DNA of 64,000 bases from Thermodesulfobacteriota bacterium (lineage in GTDB: Bacteria > Desulfobacterota > Syntrophorhabdia > Syntrophorhabdales > JANXAF01): NCBI GenBank assembly GCA_025062045.1, contig JANXAF010000007.1, positions 21,454 through 85,453 of the forward strand, written 5' to 3'. The position numbers and the translations under genes were made by a program. The notes under the pieces are model-generated. The model did no database searches, was not told the origin of the DNA, and was given only the letters and a program-made list of their open reading frames with translations. Numbering within the stretch: position 1 is the first letter of the stretch; each line of letters begins with the position of its first letter. Below, one piece after another: positions 44,104-53,088 of this stretch.

Positions 44104-45038
44104 CCCAAGATCTCCTTCACCTTTTCTATGTCTTTTTCTGTCTCGACAGGGTAACACGGTACGTGAGGCACAATTCTCTTTACAAGGTTCGTGAGTACAT
44201 TTCTCGGACCAACTTCCAGAAAGATCTCACAGCTTGCGTCAACCATCTTTCTTACACACTCCTCCCACCTTACGGGGGAGAACATCTGGTAGAAGAGTTT
44301 TTCGCAAACCTCATCTTTGTTTTTGCTAATTGTGGCATCGCAATTAAACACAACAGGAAAATTCAAGGGATGGTTCTCGATCTTTTTAAGTTCTTCAAGA
44401 AGCTTTTCTGCTGCGTTTCTCATGAGCGGGCTGTGAAAAGGTCCGGAAACATTGAGAAAGACAGCCTTTTTGTACCCAGTTCCCTTTAGTTCTTCTACAA
44501 CTTTTTTTAGCGATTCAAGATCTCCGGAAATAACAACCTGATCAGGAGAATTCAAGTTCGCCACTGTCACTATTTTTTCTTCCGTCGAATAACGCGAAAG
44601 AAAAGACTCAAGAAGCCCCATATCTGGGCCAAGAAGGGCGACCATTCCTCCCTGACCATGAGGATAGGCGTTTTCCATCAAAAGGCCTCTTTTTCTCGTA
44701 ATAAGCAAGGCATCCTCAAAGGAGAAGAAACCGCTTACAAGCAAAGCCGTATACTCACCGAGACTGTGACCAGAAACCATATGGGGGATAAGACCAGTCT
44801 CTTTTTTGAGTTTCGTCCACACCGCATAAGAAACAAGAAGGATCGCTGGCTGCGTATTGTACGTTTTTTTTAGTTCCTCTTCTGGACCATCAAAACAGAG
44901 ACTCTTTATAGGAAAATTAAGCACTTCTTCGGCCCTCTCAAAAATAGCCCTCACAGTCTCGTCCGAATCATAAAGAGCCTTCCCCATACCCACATACTGT
45001 GATCCCTGTCCGGGAAATAGAAGGCCAATTCTTTTCAT
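44100..45038 (-). CDS. fabD: malonyl-CoA:ACP transacylase
   Basis: A 312-residue malonyltransferase that loads malonate onto ACP. It begins LLFPGQGSQYVGMGKAL, carries the active-site GHSLGEYTALL (Ser near 91), QVVISGDLES, NVSGPFHSPLM with the catalytic His, and ends with LEVGPRNVLTNLVKR. It lies between an acyl-CoA dehydrogenase gene and fabG. The usual upstream fabH is absent. Confidence 0.95.
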   Translation of the reverse strand: MKRIGLLFPGQGSQYVGMGKALYDSDETVRAIFERAEEVLNFPIKSLCFDGPEEELKKTYNTQPAILLVSYAVWTKLKKETGLIPHMVSGHSLGEYTALLVSGFFSFEDALLITRKRGLLMENAYPHGQGGMVALLGPDMGLLESFLSRYSTEEKIVTVANLNSPDQVVISGDLESLKKVVEELKGTGYKKAVFLNVSGPFHSPLMRNAAEKLLEELKKIENHPLNFPVVFNCDATISKNKDEVCEKLFYQMFSPVRWEECVRKMVDASCEIFLEVGPRNVLTNLVKRIVPHVPCYPVETEKDIEKVKEILG

Positions 45039-45039
45039 T

Positions 45040-46206
45040 TTAAATTTCCTTTTTTTTCGATGCTGCTTCTTTTATGAGTTCTAATGCTATGATATTCCTT
45101 TGAATCTGATTTGTTCCCTCGTAAATTTGAAGGATCTTTGCGTCCCTCAGCATCTTCTCAACCGGATAATCCCTCATGTACCCGTAACCCCCAAAAATCT
45201 GAACCGCATCTATTACAACACTCATCGCCATATCGGACGGGAAAAGTTTAGCCATGGCTGATTCCTTGGTGAAGTCTTTCGGGTTCGAATCTATATATTT
45301 CGCAACAGCGTACACTAAAGCTCTGGACGCTTCTACTTTTGTCGCCATATCCGCAAGCATGTGTTGGATCGCCTGAAAACCTATAATCTTTCTATTGAAC
45401 TGTTCCCGTTCCCGTGCGTAATTTATAGCTGCTTCCAAAGCCGCCTGGGCAAGTCCCACCGCCTGTGCTCCTATTCCCGGTCTCGTTCTATCAAAAGTCT
45501 TCATGGCGAGGATAAAACCCATACCTTCCCTTCCTATTACATTTTCCTCAGGTACCTCGCAGTCTTGAAAGATGAGCTCTCTCGTTGCGGATGCCCTAAT
45601 TCCAAGCTTCTTTTCTTTTTTTCCAAAGCTGAAACCTTCCATCCCTTTTTCAACTATGAATGCTGTGGCACCCCTTCCTCCTTTACTTTTGTCTGTCATT
45701 GCTATGACAGTGTAGATGTCCGCTTCGCCACCGTTTGTTATCCACTGTTTTGTCCCGTTCAGTATGTATTTGTTCCCCACTTTCTTTGCCTCTGTTCTTA
45801 TAGCTTGGGCATCGCTACCAGCATTCGCTTCAGTTAGGGCAAAGGCTGCAAGTTTTTTTCCTTTGGCTATGTCAGGAAGGTATTTTTTCTTCTGCTCCTC
45901 CGATCCTCCAATAAGGATGGGATATGCACCTAGAAGACTCGCTGCGTAACTAACGCTTACCCCAAGACAAGCCCTACTTAACTCTTCTACCGCGAGACAG
46001 TTTTCCAGACATCCACCTCCTAGCCCCCCATATTCTACAGGAATACTCACACCGAAAAGACCGGCATCGGCCAAGATCTTCATTATGGCCCAGGGAAACT
46101 CTTCTTTTTCATCGAGCTCGGCTCTTACAGGAATCACCTTTTCCTCGGCTATTTTCCTTGCGAGTCTTTTGATGGCTTTCTGTTCTTCCGTAAGAAAATA
46201 GTCCAT
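45040..46206 (-). CDS. acyl-CoA dehydrogenase in the fatty acid synthesis operon
   Basis: A 388-residue FAD-dependent acyl-CoA dehydrogenase of the short-chain type. Features are [17 protein letters not shown] near 127, [15 protein letters not shown] near 155, [22 protein letters not shown] near 243, [23 protein letters not shown] near 340 and the C-terminal [10 protein letters not shown] with the catalytic Glu near 369. It sits between plsX and fabD with 1-bp and 16-bp gaps, where fabH is usual. It may supply or desaturate short acyl-CoA primers, or work in beta-oxidation. The role is not clear from sequence. Confidence 0.9.
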   Translation of the reverse strand: MDYFLTEEQKAIKRLARKIAEEKVIPVRAELDEKEEFPWAIMKILADAGLFGVSIPVEYGGLGGGCLENCLAVEELSRACLGVSVSYAASLLGAYPILIGGSEEQKKKYLPDIAKGKKLAAFALTEANAGSDAQAIRTEAKKVGNKYILNGTKQWITNGGEADIYTVIAMTDKSKGGRGATAFIVEKGMEGFSFGKKEKKLGIRASATRELIFQDCEVPEENVIGREGMGFILAMKTFDRTRPGIGAQAVGLAQAALEAAINYAREREQFNRKIIGFQAIQHMLADMATKVEASRALVYAVAKYIDSNPKDFTKESAMAKLFPSDMAMSVVIDAVQIFGGYGYMRDYPVEKMLRDAKILQIYEGTNQIQRNIIALELIKEAASKKKEI

Positions 46207-46222
46207 GGAGCACCCCTTTATC

Positions 46223-47212
46223 TCAGTGGATAACTCTTTCCATGTTTCTTTTCAGTACTTCATGGAGTGAGCTTTCCGCAAACTTCTTTGCAAGGAGTAT
46301 GGCGTTCCTTATTGCTCTCTCATCCGATTTCCCGTGGCATATTATGCAGGTCCCTTCCACGCCTAGCAGAGGAGCACCTCCGTACTCCGCGTAGTCAACT
46401 TTTTTTGAAAGATCCCGGAATACTTCTTTTAGTAGTATATATCCTATTTTGGCTTTCAAACTCTTTTCTATCCTTTCTTTCATAAAGCCCAAAAGGGCCT
46501 CCACGACGCCTTCGCTGATCTTTAATGCGATGTTTCCAACGAATCCGTCAGAGACGACAACATCGACCTTTCCATTGTAAAGATCGTTTCCCTCAACGTA
46601 GCCTACGTAATTTAGGTTAAGCTTCTCAATGAGAGAGTGGGCTTCTTTTGTAAGCTCGTTCCCCTTAGTTATCTCCTCTCCATTACTCAGTAGCCCAATC
46701 TTAGGTGAAGTCACGTTAAGTACAGCTTTTGCAAAGGCGTCACCCATCAAAGCAAACTGAGCAAGGTGCACTGGTTTACAGTCAACAGTACCACCCGCAT
46801 CTAGAAGAACCGTGATCCCATTTTTCAAATTAGGATGGAGTGTGGCAATTGCAGGCCGATCGACGTTACTTATCCTTCCAAGTGTGAATATGGCAAAGGC
46901 AAGAGTTGCCCCGGAGTTCCCCGCACTAACCAAAGCATCCACTTTCTTTTCTTTGAGAAGCTCCATGGCAACATTTATAGACGAATTTTTCTTCTTCCTT
47001 AAAGCTGAAGAAGGAGGTTCATCCATTCTTACATATGTTTCGGCGCTGACTATCTTCACTAGGTCTTGTCTTTTGAGGAGAGGAGAAATTACTCTTTCGT
47101 CTCCTACAAGGATTATCTCGGCTATCCCTTCCTCTGCTGCGATCTCGGCCCCTTTCACAATAGCATGAGGGGCTTTATCCCCGCCCATGCCATCGACGGC
47201 GACCCTTACCAT
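46223..47212 (-). CDS. plsX: phosphate acyltransferase PlsX
   Basis: A 329-residue PlsX, which converts acyl-ACP to acyl-phosphate for phospholipid synthesis. The N-terminal [22 protein letters not shown] and the segments [30 protein letters not shown] and [21 protein letters not shown] are family signatures. It begins three bases after rpmF, the widespread rpmF-plsX order. Confidence 0.95.
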   Translation of the reverse strand: MVRVAVDGMGGDKAPHAIVKGAEIAAEEGIAEIILVGDERVISPLLKRQDLVKIVSAETYVRMDEPPSSALRKKKNSSINVAMELLKEKKVDALVSAGNSGATLAFAIFTLGRISNVDRPAIATLHPNLKNGITVLLDAGGTVDCKPVHLAQFALMGDAFAKAVLNVTSPKIGLLSNGEEITKGNELTKEAHSLIEKLNLNYVGYVEGNDLYNGKVDVVVSDGFVGNIALKISEGVVEALLGFMKERIEKSLKAKIGYILLKEVFRDLSKKVDYAEYGGAPLLGVEGTCIICHGKSDERAIRNAILLAKKFAESSLHEVLKRNMERVIH

Positions 47213-47215
47213 AAA

Positions 47216-47398
47216 CTACAGTTCCTCAATCTCGAGGTACTTTTTACCTTTATAGGTCCCACATTTTTCGCATATAGTATGGGGCACAACCGGCTCCTTG
47301 CAATTGGGGCAGAGCACGAAATTCGGTGCTGAAAGCTTATAATGGGTCCTTCTCTTATCCCTTCTTGACTTTGACTGCCTCTTTTTCGGTACTCCCAT
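47216..47398 (-). CDS. rpmF: 50S ribosomal protein L32
   Basis: A 60-residue L32. It starts MGVPKKRQSKSRRDKRR and carries a zinc ribbon of four Cys (CPNC near 34 and CEKC near 49), the zinc-binding form of L32. It overlaps the end of yceD by 44 bp and precedes plsX. Confidence 0.96.
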   Translation of the reverse strand: MGVPKKRQSKSRRDKRRTHYKLSAPNFVLCPNCKEPVVPHTICEKCGTYKGKKYLEIEEL

Positions 47399-47924
47399 AC
47401 TTTTCTCCTTCCTTGGCTAAGTATGATTTTAGCAATTCACCCAGTCTCGTTTCTTTTTTCTCCTGACAGGTACATTCGCCAAGATTCCTATTGCCGCCAC
47501 ATCTTTCGCAAAGACCCATGCAGTTATCCCTGCATATGGCCCGCATTGGAATACTGAGCAAGATCTCCTCAAAAATGATCTCTTCCAGGTCTAGCTCGTC
47601 ACTCTCGTAGTAGTGAATATCCAGTTCTTCTTCCGCCAGTTCGAGCTCAGAATCGGTTGGAGCCATTTCTCTAGACACAAGATCCACATCCAGTTCTGAA
47701 TCTACAACGTAGGTGAATCTTTCCAGACATCTCGCACAGACAAGCCCAACATTACAGCTTACGTGGCCTTGAACCTTAAACTGGCTTCCCGTTTTCCTAA
47801 TCTTTATCGAGTACTGGACAGGTGTAACAAAATCAACGTCTTTGTACGCCTGCACCAGTTCTTTCAGTTCAATCGTTCCAGAGAAGAAAGCTTCATCTTC
47901 TATTTCTTGTAGCCTAATTAGCAT
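47355..47924 (-). CDS. YceD/DUF177 family protein (L32/23S-rRNA accumulation)
   Basis: A 189-residue DUF177 (YceD) protein, recognised by the acidic centre, VGLVCARCLERFTY near 63 with a CxxC, YYESDELDLEEIIFEEILLSIPMRAIC near 105-131, and the C-terminal CxxxC-CxxC region ending LGECTC. E. coli YceD affects 23S rRNA. It is the first gene of the long minus-strand cluster. The ATG at 47924 has no ribosome site, and the predicted promoter would leave only about four leader bases. Confidence 0.88.
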   Translation of the reverse strand: MLIRLQEIEDEAFFSGTIELKELVQAYKDVDFVTPVQYSIKIRKTGSQFKVQGHVSCNVGLVCARCLERFTYVVDSELDVDLVSREMAPTDSELELAEEELDIHYYESDELDLEEIIFEEILLSIPMRAICRDNCMGLCERCGGNRNLGECTCQEKKETRLGELLKSYLAKEGEKYGSTEKEAVKVKKG

Positions 47925-47934
47925 AAGGTCAGAT

Positions 47935-47964
47935 AATATAAAAGGTTAATCCCTTTTATGTCAA
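47935..47964 (-). promoter_or_regulatory. predicted strong sigma-70 promoter of the yceD-rpmF-plsX-fab cluster
   Basis: On the minus strand a perfect TTGACA (47964-47959) is followed after 18 bases by TATATT (47940-47935), which matches TATAAT in five of six positions. Transcription should start near 47928, only about four bases before the yceD ATG. An inverted repeat, ATAAAAGG/CCTTTTAT (47938-47945 and 47952-47959), lies between and over the boxes and could be an operator or the end of mtaB. Confidence 0.6.
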
Positions 47965-47993
47965 GGAAATAAACCTTTCGGCTCCACCACACC

Positions 47994-49262
47994 TTAAGTA
48001 ATGCCCACCCCTATTAATTTTCCTTCCTTTATCTCCTTAGGTACAACGTACGTAAATTCGTTTACTAACCTTCCTTCATAAGGGATCAGAACCGGAATGT
48101 AATTGTCACTGAGTCCTTTCATGTAGTGGCCCCTATAGATCTTCTTTTCGGGAAGGATCTCGAGGCGTAGGCCGAGATGTTTCATATAGAATCTGAGCCT
48201 CATTCTCCTGTCCAGCTCTTTTAAAACCCTTACCCTTTCTTTTTTTATTTTCTCATCCACCAAATTTGGCATCTTCGATGCCTCTGTATTTTCTCTTGGC
48301 GAAAAAGGAAAGACGTGGAGATAGTAAACGTCGAGTGCCTCGATGAATCTCAAGGTCTCAGTAAATTCCGATTCTGTCTCCCCAGGAAACCCTGCAATAA
48401 CGTCAAGTCCGATGCCGATATTGGGAATTTTTCTCTTTAACTCTCCTAATATTTCTTTTATGTGGCCTGATTTGTATTTTCTCCCCATCCTCTCTAATAC
48501 GCTATCGGAGCCACTCTGCAGAGGAATGTGTATGCTTCTTGCGAGCTTTCGGGAAGACTCAAGGATCGTTATAAACTCAGAATCGATGTAGAGCGGGTCA
48601 CAGGAACTCAATCTAATCCGTTCTGGCGTTTCAGACACCTCAAGGATACGGAGTAAGCCCTTAAGATCTATGCCCGATTCGGGATCTCTATAGGAAGCTA
48701 TTTCTATTCCCGAAAGTACAACCTCCTTTACCCCTCTTTTTTTTAACTCCGCCATAAACCGTAAGATTTCATCGAGAGGTCTACTTCTAGGTCTACCCCG
48801 GGCGTAGGGCACAACGCAGTAAGTACAATACATATCGCAACCGTCCTGAATTTTAAGAAAGAACCTCGTTTTGTCCGTAAGACCAAAATCAGAAGGAAGT
48901 CTTTCCAAAAGATAATCATCCAATTCCGAAACAAAAATACCTTCTTTGTCCAGGTACGAGGTAATATCGAATCTCTCTTTCTGTCCAAGAACGAGATCGG
49001 ACCCGAAGTTCTTTTGAGGATAGACTTGAGGGTGGCAACCAGTAAGGATGATCTTTACCCCACTTTTTGCCCTTCTTATCCTTGATATTAACCTTTTCGC
49101 GTCTCTTTCCGCGCTCTCTGTTACCGTACAGGCATTTACAATGATAATTTCCGCCTCTTCCGCTCTTTCAGCTTGACACCCTATTTTTTTCAGCTTTTCA
49201 CCTATAACCCAAGAATCGTATTGATTCGATCTGCATCCAGTTGTAAAGATAAAGTATTTCAT
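47994..49262 (-). CDS. mtaB: tRNA (N6-threonylcarbamoyladenosine(37)-C2)-methylthiotransferase
   Basis: A 422-residue radical SAM methylthiotransferase of the MiaB/MtaB family, which converts t6A37 to ms2t6A. The N-terminal domain has TTGCRSNQYDS and NACTVTESAERDAKR. The SAM cluster is CDMYCTYC near 142-149, followed by VVPYARGRPRSRP. A C-terminal TRAM-like end is short. The N-terminus and the RxNxxDS pattern favour MtaB over MiaB. The frame extends to GTG 49280; ATG 49262 fits the family start. Confidence 0.88.
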   Translation of the reverse strand: MKYFIFTTGCRSNQYDSWVIGEKLKKIGCQAERAEEAEIIIVNACTVTESAERDAKRLISRIRRAKSGVKIILTGCHPQVYPQKNFGSDLVLGQKERFDITSYLDKEGIFVSELDDYLLERLPSDFGLTDKTRFFLKIQDGCDMYCTYCVVPYARGRPRSRPLDEILRFMAELKKRGVKEVVLSGIEIASYRDPESGIDLKGLLRILEVSETPERIRLSSCDPLYIDSEFITILESSRKLARSIHIPLQSGSDSVLERMGRKYKSGHIKEILGELKRKIPNIGIGLDVIAGFPGETESEFTETLRFIEALDVYYLHVFPFSPRENTEASKMPNLVDEKIKKERVRVLKELDRRMRLRFYMKHLGLRLEILPEKKIYRGHYMKGLSDNYIPVLIPYEGRLVNEFTYVVPKEIKEGKLIGVGIT

Positions 49263-49403
49263 CGTGGGTAATGATAGCACCTGAATCTAAAAGTAGTCAA
49301 TCGAGTCTAATTAACGCAAAAAAGTTTATCAAAGTTACATACAGATTTTAAACCCCAGGAGTGCTTCTCACTTAAGATGCTCAGGTCCCTCACGTACACT
49401 AAT

Positions 49404-49625
49404 TCATCTCTTTTTGCTTATCACTATTCTGTAACCAGTTCCTTCCCGGATAACTGAGTCTACTTCCCATCCCTGAGAGATTGTGGCCCGAAGGATGTTT
49501 TCCTTAGATGTATCCGTATCGACAAGGATACAGATTTTACCCTCTTTCGCTTTTTTTATCTCTTCCAATGTTAAAATCACCGGTTGGGGACAAGAAAGTC
49601 CTCTTAGATCCAAAACCTTATCCAT
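49404..49625 (-). CDS. TusA/SirA-family sulfurtransferase
   Basis: A 73-residue TusA-family protein with the signature LDLRGLSCPQPVILTLEEI (the sulfur-carrying Cys near 12) and a small alpha/beta fold. It sits nine bases after yedE. In the selenium operons I know of, a TusA-like protein accompanies YedE and is thought to deliver sulfur or selenium. Substrate is inferred from that pairing. Confidence 0.88.
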   Translation of the reverse strand: MDKVLDLRGLSCPQPVILTLEEIKKAKEGKICILVDTDTSKENILRATISQGWEVDSVIREGTGYRIVISKKR

Positions 49626-49634
49626 AATTCCCTC

Positions 49635-50732
49635 CTATAAATTCTTTTTTCTCATCGTAAATCCCATAAGAAGGCAGCAAATGAGCCCAATTAATGCCGC
49701 GTGCGCACCGTACCTTCCGATTCCATCCGGAGAACTCACAAGTGAAAAATTATGAGCGATGGCGGCTCCCACTATCATACCGAGAACAAAAATTGCCGCA
49801 TCTCCGTCACCCTCCCCAGCAAGAAAAACTTGCCTTCCAGGACAACCTCCGGCCAAGGTAGAGGCTAAACCGACAAGAACCATTCCTGTAAAATTCCAAA
49901 GCTGCATGGTGTGAGCTATTGGCTGTTTTCCAAATCCTAACTTGAACTGATCGAAGGCCAAATTTGTTAAAAAGGCTGAAAGAAAAAATGCCAAAATCCC
50001 AGAAAGAAGATGTTTTTGTCTAAAAAGGAGAAAGTCCCTTATGCCCCCCATAACGCAGAACCTGCTTCTCTGGGCCAAAAATCCTATGAGAATGCCAAAG
50101 GACAGTGATACTGCAAAAGGAGCGTGCATGGAACCTGGTCCTTTTGTGCTGTAAAAAAGGATACCACTTTTTGACTCACCCGGGACTTGGGGAAACAAAA
50201 GATTAGCGATGAGAAGAAAAACCATGATTATGGGCAGTATCAAACCTTGTGATGTGAATGTCGGTTGCGAGCGTCCGAGATTGTAGCCACTCTTCAAAAA
50301 AATGGTACCGATCCATATGCCGGCGATAAAACCCCCAATCCCGAATAAAGCATTCATGTCCCCCCCTGCGGTACGGAGAATTGCCCGCCAAGGACAGCCA
50401 AGAAAAATAAGAGCACCGATCATTGTAAACATACCGAGAATGAACCGTGTCATGGGAGAAGAACCCGCCCTCGGCCTAAACTCTTTGAAAAGAAGAGCAC
50501 TTAGCAGGGATCCCAAAACAAACCCTATGATTTCCGGTCTTATATACTGGGCAGGTTCGAACCTGTGTAGTCCGATTGCTCCGGCTATATCCCTTTGAAA
50601 ACAGGCAACACATACGCCCATATTAGGTGGGTTCCCGAGTTTCTGTAGGAGGGATGCAAGAACTCCAATTGTTGCCCCAGCTGTGATTATACCCAGTCTA
50701 GTTGCGAAAAAACCAAAGAGTTTTTCCTTCAT
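49635..50732 (-). CDS. yedE: YedE-family putative selenium transporter
   Basis: A 365-residue membrane protein of the YeeE/YedE family with about ten hydrophobic segments. Conserved Cys motifs occur twice: GVCVACFQRDIAGAIG and GCPWRAILRTAGGDM in the first half, and QRSRFCVMGGIRDF and GGCPGRQVFLAGEGD in the second. This pattern and length, and the TusA gene next door, match the YedE group predicted to move selenium. It could support labile selenium in molybdenum hydroxylases such as nicotinate dehydrogenase. That link is inferred. Confidence 0.85.
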   Translation of the reverse strand: MKEKLFGFFATRLGIITAGATIGVLASLLQKLGNPPNMGVCVACFQRDIAGAIGLHRFEPAQYIRPEIIGFVLGSLLSALLFKEFRPRAGSSPMTRFILGMFTMIGALIFLGCPWRAILRTAGGDMNALFGIGGFIAGIWIGTIFLKSGYNLGRSQPTFTSQGLILPIIMVFLLIANLLFPQVPGESKSGILFYSTKGPGSMHAPFAVSLSFGILIGFLAQRSRFCVMGGIRDFLLFRQKHLLSGILAFFLSAFLTNLAFDQFKLGFGKQPIAHTMQLWNFTGMVLVGLASTLAGGCPGRQVFLAGEGDGDAAIFVLGMIVGAAIAHNFSLVSSPDGIGRYGAHAALIGLICCLLMGFTMRKKNL

Positions 50733-50759
50733 ATATTCCTCCTTTTTCTGATTTGGATC

Positions 50760-50981
50760 TTAGATTACGGATGGGAGGAAAAAAGGAACCTTATCGTGAA
50801 TGAATCTTCCAGAGGGTGAAAAGATAAGGTATTCGCCCTTTTCTTCCTCCCAAACCCAAGTTTTGACCCGGACCGGGTCCAGAGTAATTTCAAATGAGGG
50901 ACAGGGGGTGATAGGACATACCCATCTTTTCACCTGCCTTTCTGTCGAATCTTTACCGTTTTTCGATTCGAAAATCAACAT
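50760..50981 (-). CDS. small hypothetical protein upstream of yedE
   Basis: A 73-residue ORF on the yedE strand, 27 bp before it. I do not recognise the family. It contains one CPITPC motif near residue 22 followed by a strand-like stretch (ITLDPVRVKTWVWEEEKGEYLIF), so it could be a small Fe-S, zinc or redox protein. The ATG has no good ribosome site. A shorter ORF exists on the other strand, but its content looks less protein-like. Confidence 0.5.
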   Translation of the reverse strand: MLIFESKNGKDSTERQVKRWVCPITPCPSFEITLDPVRVKTWVWEEEKGEYLIFSPSGRFIHDKVPFFLPSVI

Positions 50982-51038
50982 GAATTGAAGAAACCTTTTG
51001 GGTATGAAAATTGCTTCTTTTTGGTGGAGGTTTGAAAC

Positions 51039-52793
51039 ATGCTCGTAAGATTGGGACTGGCTCAGATAAATCCAGTAGTGGGGGATCTTCCAGGAAATAG
51101 GGATAAGATTCTAGCTTATGTTGAGAGAGCTTTCGAGAGAGGAGTTCAAATACTGTCTTTTCCGGAGCTTTCTCTCGTTGGTTATCCGCCAGAAGATCTT
51201 CTCCTTAAGCCTAAGTTTATCGAGGACAATTTGAAGGTTTTGACGGATATTGCAAAAAGAATAAAAGAGATAGTCACCATTTTAGGTTTCGTCGAGAGAG
51301 AAGATGAAAGAATTTACAACGCGGCAGCTATTATTTATGGCGGAAAGGTATGTGGGGTTTACAGAAAAAGTATTCTGCCAAACTATGGAGTCTTTGATGA
51401 GAAGCGGTATTTCAAATCCGGAGGAGAGCCTTTAGTCTTCTCTTATGGCTCATTAACTTTCGGAGTCAATATCTGCGAAGACATATGGTTCAGAGAAGGA
51501 CCAACAAAACTTCAAGTTTTCGCTTCCTCCTCGCTCATCCTCAACATAAGCGCATCACCCTACCATGTGGGTAAGATAAAGTTGAGAGAGGAGATGTTAA
51601 AGGAGAGAGCAAAGGAGTATGGGGTTACAATAGCCTATACAAACATGGTCGGAGGTCAGGACGAGCTCGTCTTTGATGGTGGAAGCATGGTAGTTTCCGC
51701 ATCCGGGGAGATTCTTGCCAAAGCCAGACAGTTTGAGGAGCAGCTTTTACTTGTCGATATTGAGCTCGAAGTAAGAAGGATCGAGAACCAAAAAGCCAAA
51801 TACTGGAAGGGGAAAAGGATAGAAATCGCAGAAAGGATCAGAAGATCCGATAAGTTAGTGCCGGTAGATAGATTCATAAGTTACGAACTCTCAGAGGAAG
51901 AAGAGATTTGGGAGGCACTCCTTCTTGGGCTTCGCGACTACGCAAGAAAAAACGGCTTCCATAAAGTCGTTATAGGATTGAGCGGAGGTATCGACTCTTC
52001 TCTTGTTGCGACCCTTGCATGCGACGCTTTGGGGAAAGAAAATGTGAAAGGGGTTTTCATGCCTTCCCGCTATACTTCTTCCGAGTCCAGAGAGGATGTG
52101 TACCACCTTTGCCGGAATCTCGGGATAGAGCCTTTAGAGATCCCAATCGAACCTATATTCTCAAGCTATAAAGAGTCTTTAAAAAACATATTCGAGAATC
52201 TGGATGAGGATGTGACAGAAGAAAACATTCAGGCCAGAATAAGGGGTAACATCCTTATGGCCCTGTCCAACAAGTTTGGCTGGCTGGTTCTTACAACTGG
52301 CAACAAATCTGAGATGAGTGTTGGGTATGCCACACTGTACGGCGACATGGCCGGAGGATTTGCCGTCATAAAGGATGTTCCAAAGACAACAGTTTACAAG
52401 CTGGCACATTACAGGAATAGCAAAGGCAGAGTAATTCCAGAAAGAGTCTTAAAAAAGGAACCATCCGCCGAACTCAAACCCGACCAGAAGGATACTGATA
52501 CTCTTCCTCCCTATGGGATTCTCGATCCGATACTTAAGCTTTACATCGAGGAGGACAAAGAGCTGGAAGATATAGTCCTTTGCGGGATTCAAAAGGATAC
52601 CGTTGAGAAAGTCCTAAACATGGTGGACAGAGCCGAATACAAACGGAGGCAAGCACCTTTGGGTATAAAGATTACACCAAAAGCGTTCGGAAAGGACAGA
52701 AGAATGCCCGTCACGAATCGATACAGGCACATCCACTTGGACCCTTTTTTGATCCAAGGGGGTAAAGATGGAACAAAATCAAAAAATAGTTGA
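51039..52793 (+). CDS. nadE: NAD+ synthase, glutamine-hydrolysing
   Basis: A 584-residue two-domain NadE. The N-terminal nitrilase-fold glutaminase (about 1-265) carries the triad Glu (FPELSLVGYP), Lys (YRKSILPNYG) and Cys (NICEDIW). The C-terminal NAD synthetase domain (about 280-584) has the ATP-pyrophosphatase loop GLSGGIDSSLVATLAC and TTGNKSEMSVGYATLYGDMAGGF. It amidates nicotinate adenine dinucleotide to NAD+. GGTGGAGG precedes the ATG. It overlaps the next small gene by 26 bp. Confidence 0.95.
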   Translation: MLVRLGLAQINPVVGDLPGNRDKILAYVERAFERGVQILSFPELSLVGYPPEDLLLKPKFIEDNLKVLTDIAKRIKEIVTILGFVEREDERIYNAAAIIYGGKVCGVYRKSILPNYGVFDEKRYFKSGGEPLVFSYGSLTFGVNICEDIWFREGPTKLQVFASSSLILNISASPYHVGKIKLREEMLKERAKEYGVTIAYTNMVGGQDELVFDGGSMVVSASGEILAKARQFEEQLLLVDIELEVRRIENQKAKYWKGKRIEIAERIRRSDKLVPVDRFISYELSEEEEIWEALLLGLRDYARKNGFHKVVIGLSGGIDSSLVATLACDALGKENVKGVFMPSRYTSSESREDVYHLCRNLGIEPLEIPIEPIFSSYKESLKNIFENLDEDVTEENIQARIRGNILMALSNKFGWLVLTTGNKSEMSVGYATLYGDMAGGFAVIKDVPKTTVYKLAHYRNSKGRVIPERVLKKEPSAELKPDQKDTDTLPPYGILDPILKLYIEEDKELEDIVLCGIQKDTVEKVLNMVDRAEYKRRQAPLGIKITPKAFGKDRRMPVTNRYRHIHLDPFLIQGGKDGTKSKNS

Positions 52794-53031
52794 TCTCTCA
52801 ATAAAAAAAAGGTTATCGGCTGAACTCTCAAAGGAAAAGGAAGAGAACAGAAAGAACACAGAGTACGATCTGTGCGAGATAATCAAAAAGGCACTGAAAA
52901 GCCTAAAAAACCTGGAAAACGCCTGGGAGATCAATAACTCTTCACTGGCTATGGGGGATGAAATCTCTTTACTCAGATTTTACCTGAACGTACTAGATGA
53001 ACAGTTAGAGGCTACCCTAAAAGAACGATGA
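52768..53031 (+). CDS. small coiled-coil hypothetical protein
   Basis: An 87-residue, highly charged, mostly helical protein (many Lys, Glu, Leu and Asn), with heptad-like spacing near residues 35-60 and 65-85. I recognise no family. AAGGGGGTAAAG just before the ATG is a good ribosome site, and the 26-bp overlap with nadE implies coupled translation. The neighbouring amidotransferase and glnA genes give no firm hint of its role. Confidence 0.6.
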   Translation: MEQNQKIVDLSIKKRLSAELSKEKEENRKNTEYDLCEIIKKALKSLKNLENAWEINNSSLAMGDEISLLRFYLNVLDEQLEATLKER

Positions 53032-53042
53032 AAGGGTTCTTA

Positions 53043-53073
53043 ACAATTTTGTTAATGTTTACAAAAATGTAAA
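53043..53073. promoter_or_regulatory. 12-mer shared with the nifA-like/amt intergenic region, plus a palindrome
   Basis: ACAATTTTGTTA (53043-53054) lies 35 bp before the amidotransferase gene. The same 12 bases recur at 56743-56754, between the sigma-54 activator and amt. Right after it is TTTACA-AAAA-TGTAAA (53058-53073). The shared element in two nitrogen-linked promoter regions may bind one regulator. Confidence 0.4.
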
Positions 53074-53088
53074 TTTGAGCCGACAAAA

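Noticed and set aside
49263..49403. Possible small RNA or riboswitch between tusA and mtaB
   Set aside because: I found no stable stem, no conserved riboswitch core and no tRNA-like fold in these bases.
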